A DNA stretch of 64,000 nt from Rhodobacteraceae bacterium HLUCCO18 (lineage in GTDB: Bacteria; Pseudomonadota; Alphaproteobacteria; Rhodobacterales; Rhodobacteraceae). Positions 45,511 through 54,465 of the stretch are shown in pieces. Numbering within the stretch: position 1 is the stretch's first letter; every line of letters begins with the position of its first letter. A model generated the notes under the pieces. The model ran no database searches. It had not been told where the DNA came from and was given only the letters and a program-made list of their open reading frames with translations. The position numbers and the translations under genes are program-made. The DNA lies in contig LJSY01000001.1 in assembly GCA_001314805.1 (NCBI GenBank), forward strand, positions 1-64,000, given 5' to 3'.

Positions 45511-46287
45511 TCAGCGCCCCTCGAACACCGCGCTACGTTTTTCCAGGAAAGCCATGACGCCTTCCTTGAAGTCGCGGGTGCGCCCGCATTGGCCCTGCAA
45601 TTGCCCCTCGAGCAAAAGCTGTTCCTGCAGCGAATTGCCGGAGCTGGCCTGCAGCGCCTGCTTGATGCGCTTGTAGGCTTCGGTTGGGCCCTGGGCCAGA
45701 TGGGCCGCGCGGCCGCGCCAGACCTCGTCGAAGCGATCGTCCTCCACCGCCTCCCAGATCATGCCCCAGTCTGCGGCCCGACCCGCGCTGATCTTGTCGG
45801 CAAAAAGCGCGGCGCCCATGGCGCGCGCGAGGCCGACCTGCCGTGGAAGCACCCATGTGCCGCCCGCATCCGGAATGAGGCCGATGCGGCTGAAGGCCTG
45901 GATGAAGCTGGCGGAGGCTGTCGCGATCACCACGTCGCAGACCAGCGCCAGGTTCGCCCCCGCCCCGGCCGCCGTGCCGTTTACGGCCGCGATCACCGGT
46001 ACCGGGCAATCCACGATCGACATGAGCATGGGGATGTATTCGTCGCGCAGGGTGCGTTCGAGGTTGATGTTGCCGACATTGGCGCGGTCGCCGAGATCCT
46101 GCCCCGAGCAGAAGGCGCGACCTTCGCCCGTCAGGACGACCACGCGCGCCTCCCGGCCGGCGGTCCCCACGGCATGGGTGATCTCGGCCCGCATCTGCGT
46201 GTTGAGCGCGTTCATGACATCCGGGCGGCGCATCGTTATGATGGCCAAACCGCTGTCATCCTCGCGGGTGATCGTCTCGTAGTGCAT
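45511..46287 (-). CDS. paaG: Enoyl-CoA hydratase/isomerase, PaaG-like
   Basis: 258 residues, start at 46287 after GGGAGCGGA. The crotonase fold shows ITMRRPDVMNALNTQM, GRAFCSGQDLGDR, the oxyanion segment AVNGTAAGAGANLALVCDVVIA, and FSRIGLIPDAGGTWVLPR, with WGMIWEAVED following. The combination GFCxGQDL and GLIPDxGGTW is characteristic of PaaG, the ring-1,2-epoxyphenylacetyl-CoA isomerase of aerobic phenylacetate catabolism. No other paa genes are adjacent, so the pathway is inferred. Confidence 0.88.
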   Translation of the reverse strand: MHYETITREDDSGLAIITMRRPDVMNALNTQMRAEITHAVGTAGREARVVVLTGEGRAFCSGQDLGDRANVGNINLERTLRDEYIPMLMSIVDCPVPVIAAVNGTAAGAGANLALVCDVVIATASASFIQAFSRIGLIPDAGGTWVLPRQVGLARAMGAALFADKISAGRAADWGMIWEAVEDDRFDEVWRGRAAHLAQGPTEAYKRIKQALQASSGNSLQEQLLLEGQLQGQCGRTRDFKEGVMAFLEKRSAVFEGR

Positions 46288-46361
46288 GTCCGTCCGCTCC
46301 CAAACCGAAACCGGTGAGACAGTAGCAGAGCCTGCGGGGGAGGAAAGGACCCGACGCCGCG

Positions 46362-46820
46362 TCAGCCGCGCAGGATTTCCTTCAGACGTTCGGCTTCCTC
46401 GTCGGACAAGGCCGCCTCGGCCGGGGCCTCCGCCTTGGCGCGGCGGCGGACATAGGCGACGGAAAGGCCGAGACCCAGCAGCAGCAGGACCGGTGCGGCA
46501 AGCCACAGCGCGATGGTGGAGCCCGTCATCGGCGGACGGAGCAGGACATACTCGCCGTAGCGATCGACGACATAGGACACGACCTCTGCGTCCGTGTCGC
46601 CGGCCACGAGGCGCTCGCGCACCAGAAGGCGCAGGTCGCGGGCAAGCTCTGCATTCGATTCGTCGATGGACTCGTTGCGGCAGACGATGCAGCGCAGGCC
46701 GCCCGAGATGTCGCGCGCGCGTTCCTCCAGCACGGGATCGGGCAGAACCTCATCGGGCTGCACGGCCGCGGCCGGCAGGGCCACCACGAGCGCGATCAGG
46801 AGTGCGGCGAGACGTGTCAT
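46362..46820 (-). CDS. ccmH: Cytochrome c maturation protein CcmH
   Basis: 152 residues. Signal peptide, then the haem-lyase thiol motif LRCIVCRNESIDESNAELARDLRLLVRE (~44-70), YVVDRYGEYVLLRPP, a C-terminal membrane helix and an acidic tail. CcmH reduces apocytochrome c and works with CcmF in haem ligation. The start overlaps the ccmF stop by 4 bp. Confidence 0.95.
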   Translation of the reverse strand: MTRLAALLIALVVALPAAAVQPDEVLPDPVLEERARDISGGLRCIVCRNESIDESNAELARDLRLLVRERLVAGDTDAEVVSYVVDRYGEYVLLRPPMTGSTIALWLAAPVLLLLGLGLSVAYVRRRAKAEAPAEAALSDEEAERLKEILRG

Positions 46821-48808
46821 TCCGCAGGCACGCCTTCTGGCTGCGTGTTCCGCGCCTTGCCCGCGCCTGCGGCCACGCGATAGCGGCGGTCCGACAGGCT
46901 GAAGATCCCGCCGATCGCCATGATGATCGTGCCACCCCAGATCCAGTTGGCGAAGGGCTTGATCCAGGTGCGCACGGCCCATCCCCCGGTCCCCTGCGGA
47001 TCGCCCAGCGTGACGTAGACATCGCGGGTGAAGCCGTTGTTGATGCCGGCCTCGGTGGTGGGCATGCCCGCCACGGGATAGATCCGACGCTCCGGGTGCA
47101 CTTCCGTGATCAGGCGTCCGGTCTCGGCCTCCCGCACAGCGACGGTGGCCATGGTGGTGATGTAGTTCGGGCCGCGCATGTTTTCGTCAACGGCCAGAAG
47201 CTCGATCTCGTAGGCGCCGACCTCGTAGGGCGCGCCGATCTGGGCGACGCGGATGTCTTCGAACTGGTATCCGGTCAGCGTCACGACCCCGAACATGGTG
47301 ATGCCCACGCCCGAATGGGCGATCGACTTGCCCCAGTCCGCGCGCGGCAGGCGTGTCAGGCGCCCGAGGCGATGGGCCAGGCCGCCGCGTCCGGTGCGTG
47401 ACCAGAGGTCCACCGCCGCCCCCGCGATCAGCCAGACCGACAGACCGACGCCGATGGGCGCCAGCACAGTCTTGCCGGTATACATCGCCCAGGCCAGCAG
47501 ACCGCAGGCCAGCGCGAGGACCAGCGCGGGCAGGAGTGCGCGGACCGGTCGGCCGAGACCCGCCCGTTTCCACGGCAGCATCGCTCCGATGGGAAGCGCG
47601 ACCGCGGCGGCGAAGACGAAGGGCGTGAAGGCCGCGTCGAAGAAGGGCGGGCCCACCGACAGCGTCCGGTCGAAGAACATCTCGGCGATGAGCGGCCAGA
47701 TCGTGCCGATGAAGACCACGAAGGTCGAGACCGCCAGTAGAAGGTTGTTCAGCACGAGCCCGGACTCGCGGCTGACCGTCGAGAAGACGCCCTTGGCCTC
47801 CATGCTGCCCGCCCGGAACGCGAAGAGCAGGAGCGATCCGCCCATGAAGAGCGCGAGGATGGCGAGGATGTAAACACCCCGCTCCGGATCGTTGGCGAAG
47901 GCGTGCACGCTCGTCAGCACGCCCGAGCGCACGATGAAGGTGCCGATCAGCGAGAAGCCGAAGGCGAGGATGGCCAGCAGGATCGTCCAGGATTTCAGGG
48001 CTTCGCGCTTTTCCACGACGATGGCCGAATGCAGCAGGGCAACCGAGATCAGCCAGGGCATGAAGGAGGCGTTTTCGACCGGGTCCCAGAACCAGAAGCC
48101 GCCCCAGCCGAGTTCGTAATAGGCCCACCAGGACCCCAGCCCGATGCCGACGGTCAGAAACAGCCAGGCCGCCAGCGTCCAGGGCCGCACCCAGCGGCCC
48201 CAAGCGGCGTCCACGCGCCCCTCGATCAGGGCGGCCACGGCGAAGGAGAAGGCCATCGAGAGGCCCACGTAACCCAGGTACAGGAACGGTGGATGGAATG
48301 CGAGGCCCGGGTCCTGCAGGAGCGGGTTGAGATCCTGCCCGTCGAAGGGCGGCGCGGCGAGGCGTGTGAACGGGTTCGACGTGAACAGGATGAAGGCGAA
48401 GAACGCCACGGAGACAGAGGATTGCACCGCGAGCACGCGCGCCTTGAGCGTCGGCGGCAGGTTCTGGCCGAACCATGCCGCGCAGGCGCCGAACAGCGTC
48501 AGGATCAGCACCCAGAGCAGGAGCGAGCCCTCGTGATTCCCCCAGACGCCCGATATCTTGTAGATCATCGGCTTCGCGGTGTGGGAATTCGCCACCACGA
48601 GGCTGAGCGAGAAGTCGGAGGTGACGAAGGCATAGGTCAGCGCCGCGAAGCTGAAGGCGGTCAGCAGGAATTGCGTGGTCGCCGCGGGCTCGGCCACGGC
48701 CATCCAGCCGGGGCGGTTCTGATGCGCGCCGACAAGCGGCACGACCATCTGGAAGATGGCCACCATGAAGGCGAGGATGAGGGCGAAATGTCCGAGTTCT
48801 ATGATCAT
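46817..48808 (-). CDS. ccmF: Haem lyase subunit CcmF
   Basis: 663 residues from the ATG at 48808 (MIIELGHFAL); the track starts 12 codons earlier. It has many membrane helices with the WWD haem-handling domain (GSWWAYYELGWGGFWFWDPVENASFMPWL) and flanking His in VWGNHEGSLLLW and FHPPFLYLGYVG. CcmF attaches haem to apocytochrome c with CcmH. The downstream order ccmF-ccmH is the common operon arrangement. Needed for c-type cytochromes such as the PuuD domain and photosynthetic electron carriers. Confidence 0.96.
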   Translation of the reverse strand: MIIELGHFALILAFMVAIFQMVVPLVGAHQNRPGWMAVAEPAATTQFLLTAFSFAALTYAFVTSDFSLSLVVANSHTAKPMIYKISGVWGNHEGSLLLWVLILTLFGACAAWFGQNLPPTLKARVLAVQSSVSVAFFAFILFTSNPFTRLAAPPFDGQDLNPLLQDPGLAFHPPFLYLGYVGLSMAFSFAVAALIEGRVDAAWGRWVRPWTLAAWLFLTVGIGLGSWWAYYELGWGGFWFWDPVENASFMPWLISVALLHSAIVVEKREALKSWTILLAILAFGFSLIGTFIVRSGVLTSVHAFANDPERGVYILAILALFMGGSLLLFAFRAGSMEAKGVFSTVSRESGLVLNNLLLAVSTFVVFIGTIWPLIAEMFFDRTLSVGPPFFDAAFTPFVFAAAVALPIGAMLPWKRAGLGRPVRALLPALVLALACGLLAWAMYTGKTVLAPIGVGLSVWLIAGAAVDLWSRTGRGGLAHRLGRLTRLPRADWGKSIAHSGVGITMFGVVTLTGYQFEDIRVAQIGAPYEVGAYEIELLAVDENMRGPNYITTMATVAVREAETGRLITEVHPERRIYPVAGMPTTEAGINNGFTRDVYVTLGDPQGTGGWAVRTWIKPFANWIWGGTIIMAIGGIFSLSDRRYRVAAGAGKARNTQPEGVPAE

Positions 48809-48903
48809 GAGAACCACTTTATGCCGGTCCGCAGCCGCGGCCAAGTGGATGCGTCAGTGCGGCGCATCGGATTTGACTATGTCGTGAGCAGCCCGGACGT
48901 CGA

Positions 48904-48963
48904 GGGGGCTCTGCCCCCGGCCCGTTCCGGGCCTCCCCCGGAGGTTTCCTGCCAAGATGAAGG
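48904..48963 (+). repeat. Gene-end repeat, copy F (unusual placement)
   Basis: GGGGGCTCTGCCCCC, GGCCCGTTCCGGGCC, TCCCCCGGAGG, TTTCCTGCCAAGATGAAGG. Unlike the other copies it reads on the plus strand between two minus-strand genes, so there is no plus-strand gene before it. Confidence 0.75.
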
Positions 48964-48978
48964 TGCCGCCGCGCGCCC

Positions 48979-50526
48979 TTAGCGGCCCTTGAAGAGCCCG
49001 CCGAGGACGCCGCGCACCAGCGCCTGGCCGGATTTGGTGCCGAGCTGGCGTGCGAAGCTCTTTGCGAAGGTGGTGGCCACGCTGTCGGAGCGTGCGCTGC
49101 GCGCGCGCGAGGTAGACCGGCTGACGCGGCTGCCGGAGTAGCGGCGGGCGGCGCGGAATTCCCGCTCGGCCACGGCCTCGGACTCCTCTTCCGCTTGCTC
49201 GGCGGCTTCCGCCTCCCGGGCGGCTGCCTCGGCGCGGGCGCGCAACACCTCGAAGGCACTTTCCCGGTCGATGGGCGTGTCATATTTCCCGGCCAGCGGC
49301 GACGTGCCCAGAAGGGCCGCGCGCGCCGCGTCGTCGATGGGGCCCAGCTGCGACGACGGCGGTCGTATGAGCGTCCGTTCCGCCATGCCCGGCACGCCTT
49401 TGCGCTCGAGCATGGAGGTCACGGCCTCGCCCACGCCGACCTCGCGAATGGCGTCCTCGATATCGAAAGCCGGGTTGCCGCGGTAGTTCTGCGCGGCCTG
49501 CCTGAGGTCGCGCTGATCCTTCGCGGTGAAGGCGCGAAGCGCGTGCTGAACCCGGTTGCCCAGCTGGCCGAGGATATCCTCGGGCACGTCGGAGGGGTTC
49601 TGGGTCACGAAATAGACGCCCACGCCCTTGGAGCGGATCAGCCGTGCGACCTGCTCCACCTTGTCCACGAGCGCCTTTGGCGCGTCGTCGAAGAGAAGAT
49701 GCGCCTCGTCGAAGAAGAACACGAGTTTCGGTTTGTCCGGGTCGCCCACCTCCGGCAGCGTCTCGAACAGCTCGGACAGGAGCCACAGAAGGAAAGTCGC
49801 GTAAAGCCGCGGTGACCGCATCAGCGTGTCCGCGGCGATGATGTTGATTCGCCCGAACCCGTCCGCATCGGTCAGGAACAGGTCGTCGAGCGCCAGCGCG
49901 GGCTCTCCGAAGAGCCTGTCGCCGCCCTGCCCCTCCAGCACCAGAAGCCGCCGCTGGATCGCACCGATCGAAGCAGTGGCGACGTTGCCGTAGCGCAGGC
50001 TCAGATCCGCGCGGTTCTCGCCCACCCAGACAAGCAGCGCCTGAAGGTCCTTGAGATCGAGCAGGCCCAAGCCCTGTTCGTCAGCAACCCGGAAGGCGAT
50101 GTTCAGGATGCCTTCCTGCGCTTCGCTCAGTTCGAGGAGCCTCGCCAGCAGGAGCGGACCCATCTCGGAGACCGTGGTGCGCACCGGGTGGCCCTTCTGG
50201 CCGAAGAGATCCCAGAAGGTGACCGGAAAGGCGCGATAGGCGTAATCGTCGAAGCCTATCGTGCGCGCACGCTCGGTGAAGGCGTCGTGGAGCTTGAAGC
50301 CGGCGCTGCCGCTGGCGGCGAGGCCCGAGAGATCGCCCTTGACGTCCGACAGGATCACCGGCACCCCCTGGGCTGAAAATCTCTCCGCAAGGATCTGCAG
50401 GGTCACGGTTTTTCCGGTTCCTGTCGCACCCGCGATCAGGCCGTGGCGATTGCCGTATTTCAGAAGAAGATGCTGCGGCGTCGCGTAGTTTTCCGCCCCG
50501 CCGCCGATGAAGACCCGCTCGTCCAT
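48979..50526 (-). CDS. HerA-like (DUF853) P-loop ATPase
   Basis: 515 residues from the ATG at 50526 with AGGGGAAC upstream. Walker A GATGTGKTVTLQ (~33-44), LSDVKGDLSGLA, Walker B KLVFFFDEAHLLFDD (~255), sensor VTQNPSDVPEDILGQLGNRVQHALR. The C-terminal ~110 residues are a charged coiled coil (RARAEAAAREAEAAEQAEEESEAVAE) and an Arg/Ser-rich tail. The DUF853 group is related to HerA helicases; its biological role is not established. Confidence 0.9.
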   Translation of the reverse strand: MDERVFIGGGAENYATPQHLLLKYGNRHGLIAGATGTGKTVTLQILAERFSAQGVPVILSDVKGDLSGLAASGSAGFKLHDAFTERARTIGFDDYAYRAFPVTFWDLFGQKGHPVRTTVSEMGPLLLARLLELSEAQEGILNIAFRVADEQGLGLLDLKDLQALLVWVGENRADLSLRYGNVATASIGAIQRRLLVLEGQGGDRLFGEPALALDDLFLTDADGFGRINIIAADTLMRSPRLYATFLLWLLSELFETLPEVGDPDKPKLVFFFDEAHLLFDDAPKALVDKVEQVARLIRSKGVGVYFVTQNPSDVPEDILGQLGNRVQHALRAFTAKDQRDLRQAAQNYRGNPAFDIEDAIREVGVGEAVTSMLERKGVPGMAERTLIRPPSSQLGPIDDAARAALLGTSPLAGKYDTPIDRESAFEVLRARAEAAAREAEAAEQAEEESEAVAEREFRAARRYSGSRVSRSTSRARSARSDSVATTFAKSFARQLGTKSGQALVRGVLGGLFKGR

Positions 50527-50604
50527 GGCCCGCCGTTCCCCTGTCGTTTTCGATCGTGTCGACCCCTGCGCCGAACATACATTCTTAAGCATCATGTGCC
50601 AGTG

Positions 50605-50696
50605 TCTCACTCGGTCCCCGGCCCATCGGGGCTTCGGGGGCCGACTTCCTCCCTGTCGACTGGCCGCGCCCTTCCCCGGGGCGCGGCTTTTTTTTT
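50605..50696 (+). ncRNA. Candidate small RNA with CCUCCCUGU linker (second locus)
   Basis: A hairpin with a 9-bp arm TCGGTCCCC/GGGGGCCGA (50611-50644) is followed by the linker CTTCCTCCCTGTCGACT. A strong terminator GCCGCGCCC-loop-GGGCGCGGC plus nine T ends at 50696. The only gene to the left is transcribed away, so the plus-strand terminator needs its own transcript. Architecture and linker match the locus at 28385-28463. The 5' end is uncertain because no good promoter is seen. Confidence 0.45.
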
Positions 50697-50846
50697 CGCG
50701 TGCACTTGCCGGTCGTGGGGGCCACACCGACCGGGATGGGGCCGCGTCTTGCAGGATGCGTGCAATGGAGACAAATTGGTCGTTGACGCATCGTGCACTC
50801 TGACATAGCGTCCGGCGCAGAAAGTCGGCCAGTCCGGCAGGGAGAG

Positions 50847-50881
50847 AAAAAAATGCAAAGGGTCCGCTTGTCGGACCCTTT
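50847..50881 (-). terminator. Orphan minus-strand terminator
   Basis: AAAGGGTCCG-CTTGT-CGGACCCTTT (50857-50881) with seven A to its left, i.e. a T-run on the minus strand. No annotated minus-strand gene ends here, so it implies an unrecognised minus-strand transcript starting between it and the ialB-like gene. Confidence 0.5.
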
Positions 50882-51119
50882 CGCTGTTCGTGCCGGGATC
50901 CATTCCGGCCGCGTGCATCTCTCCCGCCATCTCATTGCCGGATGTCGCTTTTCCCATTTTGCCCAAGCCTGCACATGGCGATGCCGCACATCCGCCGAGC
51001 GGTCGCTCGACCGTCGGTCCCGGCCCACCGCGGCCCTGTTTTTCAGCCTGACAATCGCGATGCGCCGTGTTAGCGAGCGGGCACGGAAAACAGGCAAGAT
51101 CACAAAGGAAGAGCCATCC

Positions 51120-51764
51120 ATGTCAATCATGCGCCTCAGCCTCAAAGCCCTGCCGGCCGCGGTTGCCGTCCTTGGCCTCACGCTTCCGGCAATGTCCGTC
51201 GCCCAGGAGGCAGATGCCGCTCGCGAACCCGGCGAACCCTACGTGGCCGAGGTCTTCAGCGATTGGGAACTTCGCTGCATCACCTCCGCCGAGCCCGGGC
51301 AGCCCGAACGCTGCGAGATGTTCCAGCTGTTGCTGGACGAAAATGACAATCCGGTCGCCGTGTTCCGTGTGAACGTGCCGCTGGTGGAAAACGAGGACCA
51401 GATCGCGGTCGCGGTCATCGTGACCCCGATCGAGACGCTTTTGGCCCCGGGCATGCGTGTCCGGATCGACGAAAGCGAACCGGCGGGCGTACCCTACACC
51501 TTGTGCGAACCGTCGGGCTGCCTTGCCCGTATTCCGCTGACGCAGGAAAACGTCGATGCCTTCGAGGCGGGAGCCGATGTGTTTCTCGAGATTTTCGCCC
51601 TTGTCCGCAGCGACATGGGCGAGATCGGCGGGGTTCCGGTGGCGCTGACGGCGTCGCTGCGAGGCTTCACCGCGGCCTTCGCAGCGCTGCAGGAACGTCA
51701 CGAGCCTTTCGCCGCGTTCGTCGCCGAGCGGCAGGCCGAGGCGGGCGACTCCGAAACCGAGTAA
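51120..51764 (+). CDS. Invasion-associated locus B (IalB)-family periplasmic protein
   Basis: 214 residues, AAGGAAGAG before the ATG at 51120. Signal peptide ending AMSVAQEADA, then the family pattern VFSDWELRC, GQPERCEMFQLL, VIVTPIETLLAPGMRVRIDE and CEPSGCLARIPL. The four Cys probably form two disulfides. Despite the name, the family is common in free-living alphaproteobacteria with no proven role. Confidence 0.88.
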   Translation: MSIMRLSLKALPAAVAVLGLTLPAMSVAQEADAAREPGEPYVAEVFSDWELRCITSAEPGQPERCEMFQLLLDENDNPVAVFRVNVPLVENEDQIAVAVIVTPIETLLAPGMRVRIDESEPAGVPYTLCEPSGCLARIPLTQENVDAFEAGADVFLEIFALVRSDMGEIGGVPVALTASLRGFTAAFAALQERHEPFAAFVAERQAEAGDSETE

Positions 51765-51809
51765 GATCAATCGGATGCGGCCCGCGCCTCAGGCAGCGGG
51801 CCGCGATCT

Positions 51810-53021
51810 TCAGGGCGCTTTTCGCAGGACCAGCACGGCATTCAGCCCGCCGAAGGCGAAGGCGTTGGACAGGACCGCGTCAACCTGCGCCTCGCGCGCC
51901 ATGTTCGGCACCACGTCCAGCGCGCATTCCGGGTCGGGTTCCTCGTAGCCGATCGTGGGTGCTATGACCCCGTCCCGGAGCGCCATGATACAGGCCAGAA
52001 GCTCCACCGCGCCGGTGCCGCCGATCAGGTGGCCGTGCATGGACTTCGTCGAGGAGATCATCAGCGCGTCCGCATGGTGACCGAAGGCATGGGCCACGGC
52101 GGCGCATTCGACCTTGTCGTTGGCCGCCGTTCCGGTGCCATGGGCGTTGATATAGCCGATTTCGGACGGGTCGAGCCGCGCGTCGCGAAGCGCGCCGGTG
52201 ATCGCGCGCGCGGCCCCCTGCTGGCTGGGCATGACGATGTCGGCCGCGTCCGACGTCATGGCGAAGCCCACCACCTCGGCAAGGATCGTGGCGCCACGTG
52301 CCATGGCTTGCTCGCGTTCCTCGAAGACGAAAACCGCCGCGCCCTCGCCCTGCACCATGCCGTTGCGGTTGGCGGAGAACGGGCGGCAGGCGTCCTTGGA
52401 CATGACCCGCAGCCCCTCCCACGCCTTAACGCCGCCGAAGGACAGCATCGCCTCGGACCCGCCGGTGACCATCACATCGGCGCCGCCGCCGCGGATCAGC
52501 TGGAACGCCAGCCCCATGGCATGGTTCGACGAGGCGCAGGCCGTGGCCACCGAAAAGGACGGGCCCTTGAGGTTCCATTCCATCGAGACGTGGCTCGCGG
52601 CGGCGTTGTTCATCAGCTTGGGCACCACGAAAGGGTGAACGCGGTTCTTGCCCTCCTCGTAGACCGAGCGGTAATTCTCGTCCCAGGTGTTCACACCGCC
52701 GCCCGCGGTGCCGAGAACCACCCCCGAGCGCGCGGCGAGATCGCCGGCGAAGGTCAGCCCCGCCTCGTCCAGCGCCTGACGGGCGGCGATCATGGTGAAT
52801 TGCGTGAACCGATCGTAAAGCGAGATCTGCTGGCGGTTGAACAAGGCCTCGGGGTCGTAGCCCTTGACCTGCGCGCCGATCCGCACCGAAAGACGCTCCA
52901 CGTCGCGCAGCTCCAGCGGGCCGATCCCACAGCGCCCCTCGCGCATCGCCTCCAGCGTGGCGGGCACGTCCTGTCCGAGCGCGTTGATCGTGCCCCGGCC
53001 GGTGATGACCACGCGTCTCAT
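51810..53021 (-). CDS. Beta-ketoacyl-ACP synthase II (FabF-like)
   Basis: 403 residues. The thiolase-fold catalytic triad is complete: Cys in SVATACASSNHAMG (~165), His in INAHGTGTAANDKVE and His in TKSMHGHLIGGTGAVE. It elongates acyl-ACP. It is not the main fatty-acid-synthesis copy by context: it sits 10 bp after a dedicated ACP gene and downstream of lpxD, so it likely builds a special acyl chain for lipid A or another envelope lipid (inference). Confidence 0.92.
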   Translation of the reverse strand: MRRVVITGRGTINALGQDVPATLEAMREGRCGIGPLELRDVERLSVRIGAQVKGYDPEALFNRQQISLYDRFTQFTMIAARQALDEAGLTFAGDLAARSGVVLGTAGGGVNTWDENYRSVYEEGKNRVHPFVVPKLMNNAAASHVSMEWNLKGPSFSVATACASSNHAMGLAFQLIRGGGADVMVTGGSEAMLSFGGVKAWEGLRVMSKDACRPFSANRNGMVQGEGAAVFVFEEREQAMARGATILAEVVGFAMTSDAADIVMPSQQGAARAITGALRDARLDPSEIGYINAHGTGTAANDKVECAAVAHAFGHHADALMISSTKSMHGHLIGGTGAVELLACIMALRDGVIAPTIGYEEPDPECALDVVPNMAREAQVDAVLSNAFAFGGLNAVLVLRKAP

Positions 53022-53031
53022 CGGACGCGCC

Positions 53032-53301
53032 TCACGATGCGGATTGCGCGGAGATCAGCCGTTCGACCTCGCGCACGATGGAGGCGACGGACGAGATGTC
53101 GAAATCGCCTGCATCCGGCTCGTTGGCATTGAACGGCACCTGGATGTCGAAGGCCTCCTCGATGGCGAAAATGGATTCCACCAGACCGAGACTGTCGATG
53201 CCGAGGTCTTCGAGCGTGGAATCGAGCGCGACATCGGACGGCTCGAGCACCGCCTGCTCCGCGATGATCGCGATCACCTTTTCGCTGACGCTCTCGGCCA
53301 T
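53032..53301 (-). CDS. Specialised acyl carrier protein
   Basis: 89 residues. Phosphopantetheine site in DLGIDSLGLVES (Ser ~38). The sequence after it (FAIEEAFDIQVPFNANEPDAG) and length recall AcpXL-type carriers that deliver very long or hydroxy chains to lipid A, rather than the housekeeping AcpP. It lies between lpxD (33 bp upstream) and the FabF-like gene. The identity as AcpXL is a resemblance, not a proof. Confidence 0.88.
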   Translation of the reverse strand: MAESVSEKVIAIIAEQAVLEPSDVALDSTLEDLGIDSLGLVESIFAIEEAFDIQVPFNANEPDAGDFDISSVASIVREVERLISAQSAS

Positions 53302-53334
53302 CCCATTCCCCGTATTGCGATCCTGTCGCGTCCC

Positions 53335-54435
53335 TTAAGGTTTCCGACCGGCGTTGAAAACGGCTTTCTGCAGCTCTGCGACGGTGCGTGCCAGACGGGG
53401 AAGACGGCGAAGCGCCTTGTACATCTCGACATGGGTGTCGAGCCTGACGGCGGGGCTGCCCATCAGCATGCGACCCGCGGGCACGTTGGAGTAGATCTTG
53501 GTGGCGCCCGCCGCGACCACATCCGAGCCGATCTCGATATTGTCGGAGACGCCGCATTGCCCGCCAAGGACAACCCGGTCGCCCAGCACCGCCGAACCCG
53601 CGAACCCCACCTGACCGCAAAGCAGGCAGTCGCGGCCGATCCGGCAGTTGTGGCCGATATGCACGAGGTTGTCGATCTTGGTTCCGTCGCCGATGACGGT
53701 GTCGGCGACGGTTCCCCGGTCGACGGCCGAATTCGCTCCGATCTCCACGTCGTCGCCGATCGCCAGCCCGCCGAGGGAATGGATGCGCGTCCAGCTTTGC
53801 GGCCCCCGTGAGCTGTGATCGGCGGTGCCCAGGCTCTCGCGGGCGGTCTCCACGTGGGATTTTTCCGGAGTTACGAAGGAAAATCCGTCACCGCCCAGGA
53901 CCGCGCCGGGCTGGATGATGACGCGGTCGCCGATGCGGACGCGCGCGCCGATCCGGACGCCGGCGAGGATCAGGGCATCGTCGCCGATGCGGGTGCCTTC
54001 GGCGATGCTGACATGGGCGGCGATGCGCGCGTTCCGACCGATCTCGACGCCGGGGCCGATATGGACGAAGGGGCCGATGGCGGCGCCGATGCCGATACTG
54101 GCCGCAGGGTCGATGACGGCCGAGGGGTGGTGGCCCGGCGCGATGACGGGCCCCGGGTCCATCGCACGGGTGACGCCGGCCATGGCAAAGCGGGGCCGCG
54201 GCGCGATGATGGCGGCCTCTAGCCCGAGCGCCTGCCAGCCCATGTCGGGGCCGAGCACGGCGGCTTTCGCGCGGCCCTTGGCGAGATCGTCCGCGTAACG
54301 CGGGGACATGGCGAGCGCGAGGTCGTCCGGTCCCGCCGCCGCGGGTTCGGCGACGCCCGTCACGACGAAATCGGCGGCGCCGAGAGCTTCCGCCCCGAGC
54401 GCCGCCGCGATGTCCCTGATCCTGTGGCCCGTCAT
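53335..54435 (-). CDS. lpxD: UDP-3-O-acylglucosamine N-acyltransferase LpxD
   Basis: 366 residues. An N-terminal uridine-binding domain precedes a left-handed beta-helix of hexapeptide repeats ([47 protein letters not shown]). The active-site histidine is in [25 protein letters not shown]. It adds the N-linked 3-hydroxyacyl chain in lipid A synthesis. The neighbouring acp and fabF suggest a dedicated donor supply. fabZ and lpxA, its usual partners, are not adjacent, so this may be a second lpxD locus. Confidence 0.93.
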   Translation of the reverse strand: MTGHRIRDIAAALGAEALGAADFVVTGVAEPAAAGPDDLALAMSPRYADDLAKGRAKAAVLGPDMGWQALGLEAAIIAPRPRFAMAGVTRAMDPGPVIAPGHHPSAVIDPAASIGIGAAIGPFVHIGPGVEIGRNARIAAHVSIAEGTRIGDDALILAGVRIGARVRIGDRVIIQPGAVLGGDGFSFVTPEKSHVETARESLGTADHSSRGPQSWTRIHSLGGLAIGDDVEIGANSAVDRGTVADTVIGDGTKIDNLVHIGHNCRIGRDCLLCGQVGFAGSAVLGDRVVLGGQCGVSDNIEIGSDVVAAGATKIYSNVPAGRMLMGSPAVRLDTHVEMYKALRRLPRLARTVAELQKAVFNAGRKP

Positions 54436-54465
54436 GATATCCCCGCCTGTCTCAGCGGGGCCCGA

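Larger units (their letters stand above)
50527..51119. other. 593-bp divergent intergenic region
   Basis: It contains a candidate plus-strand small RNA ending at 50696 and a TTGACG-17-TAGCGT promoter-like pair (50783-50811). A minus-strand terminator lies at 50847-50881, and an in-frame but unconvincing upstream extension of the IalB ORF is also present. I see no convincing protein gene in it. Confidence 0.5.

Noticed and set aside
50607-50966. 119-residue minus-strand ORF between the HerA-like gene and the IalB-like gene
   Set aside because: It reads straight through a strong minus-strand terminator and shows no domain; at most its first 30 codons could belong to a short transcript.
50793-51764. 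323-residue version of the IalB-like protein
   Set aside because: The extra N-terminal part is basic, lacks family similarity and would hide the signal peptide; the ATG at 51120 has a good ribosome-binding site.
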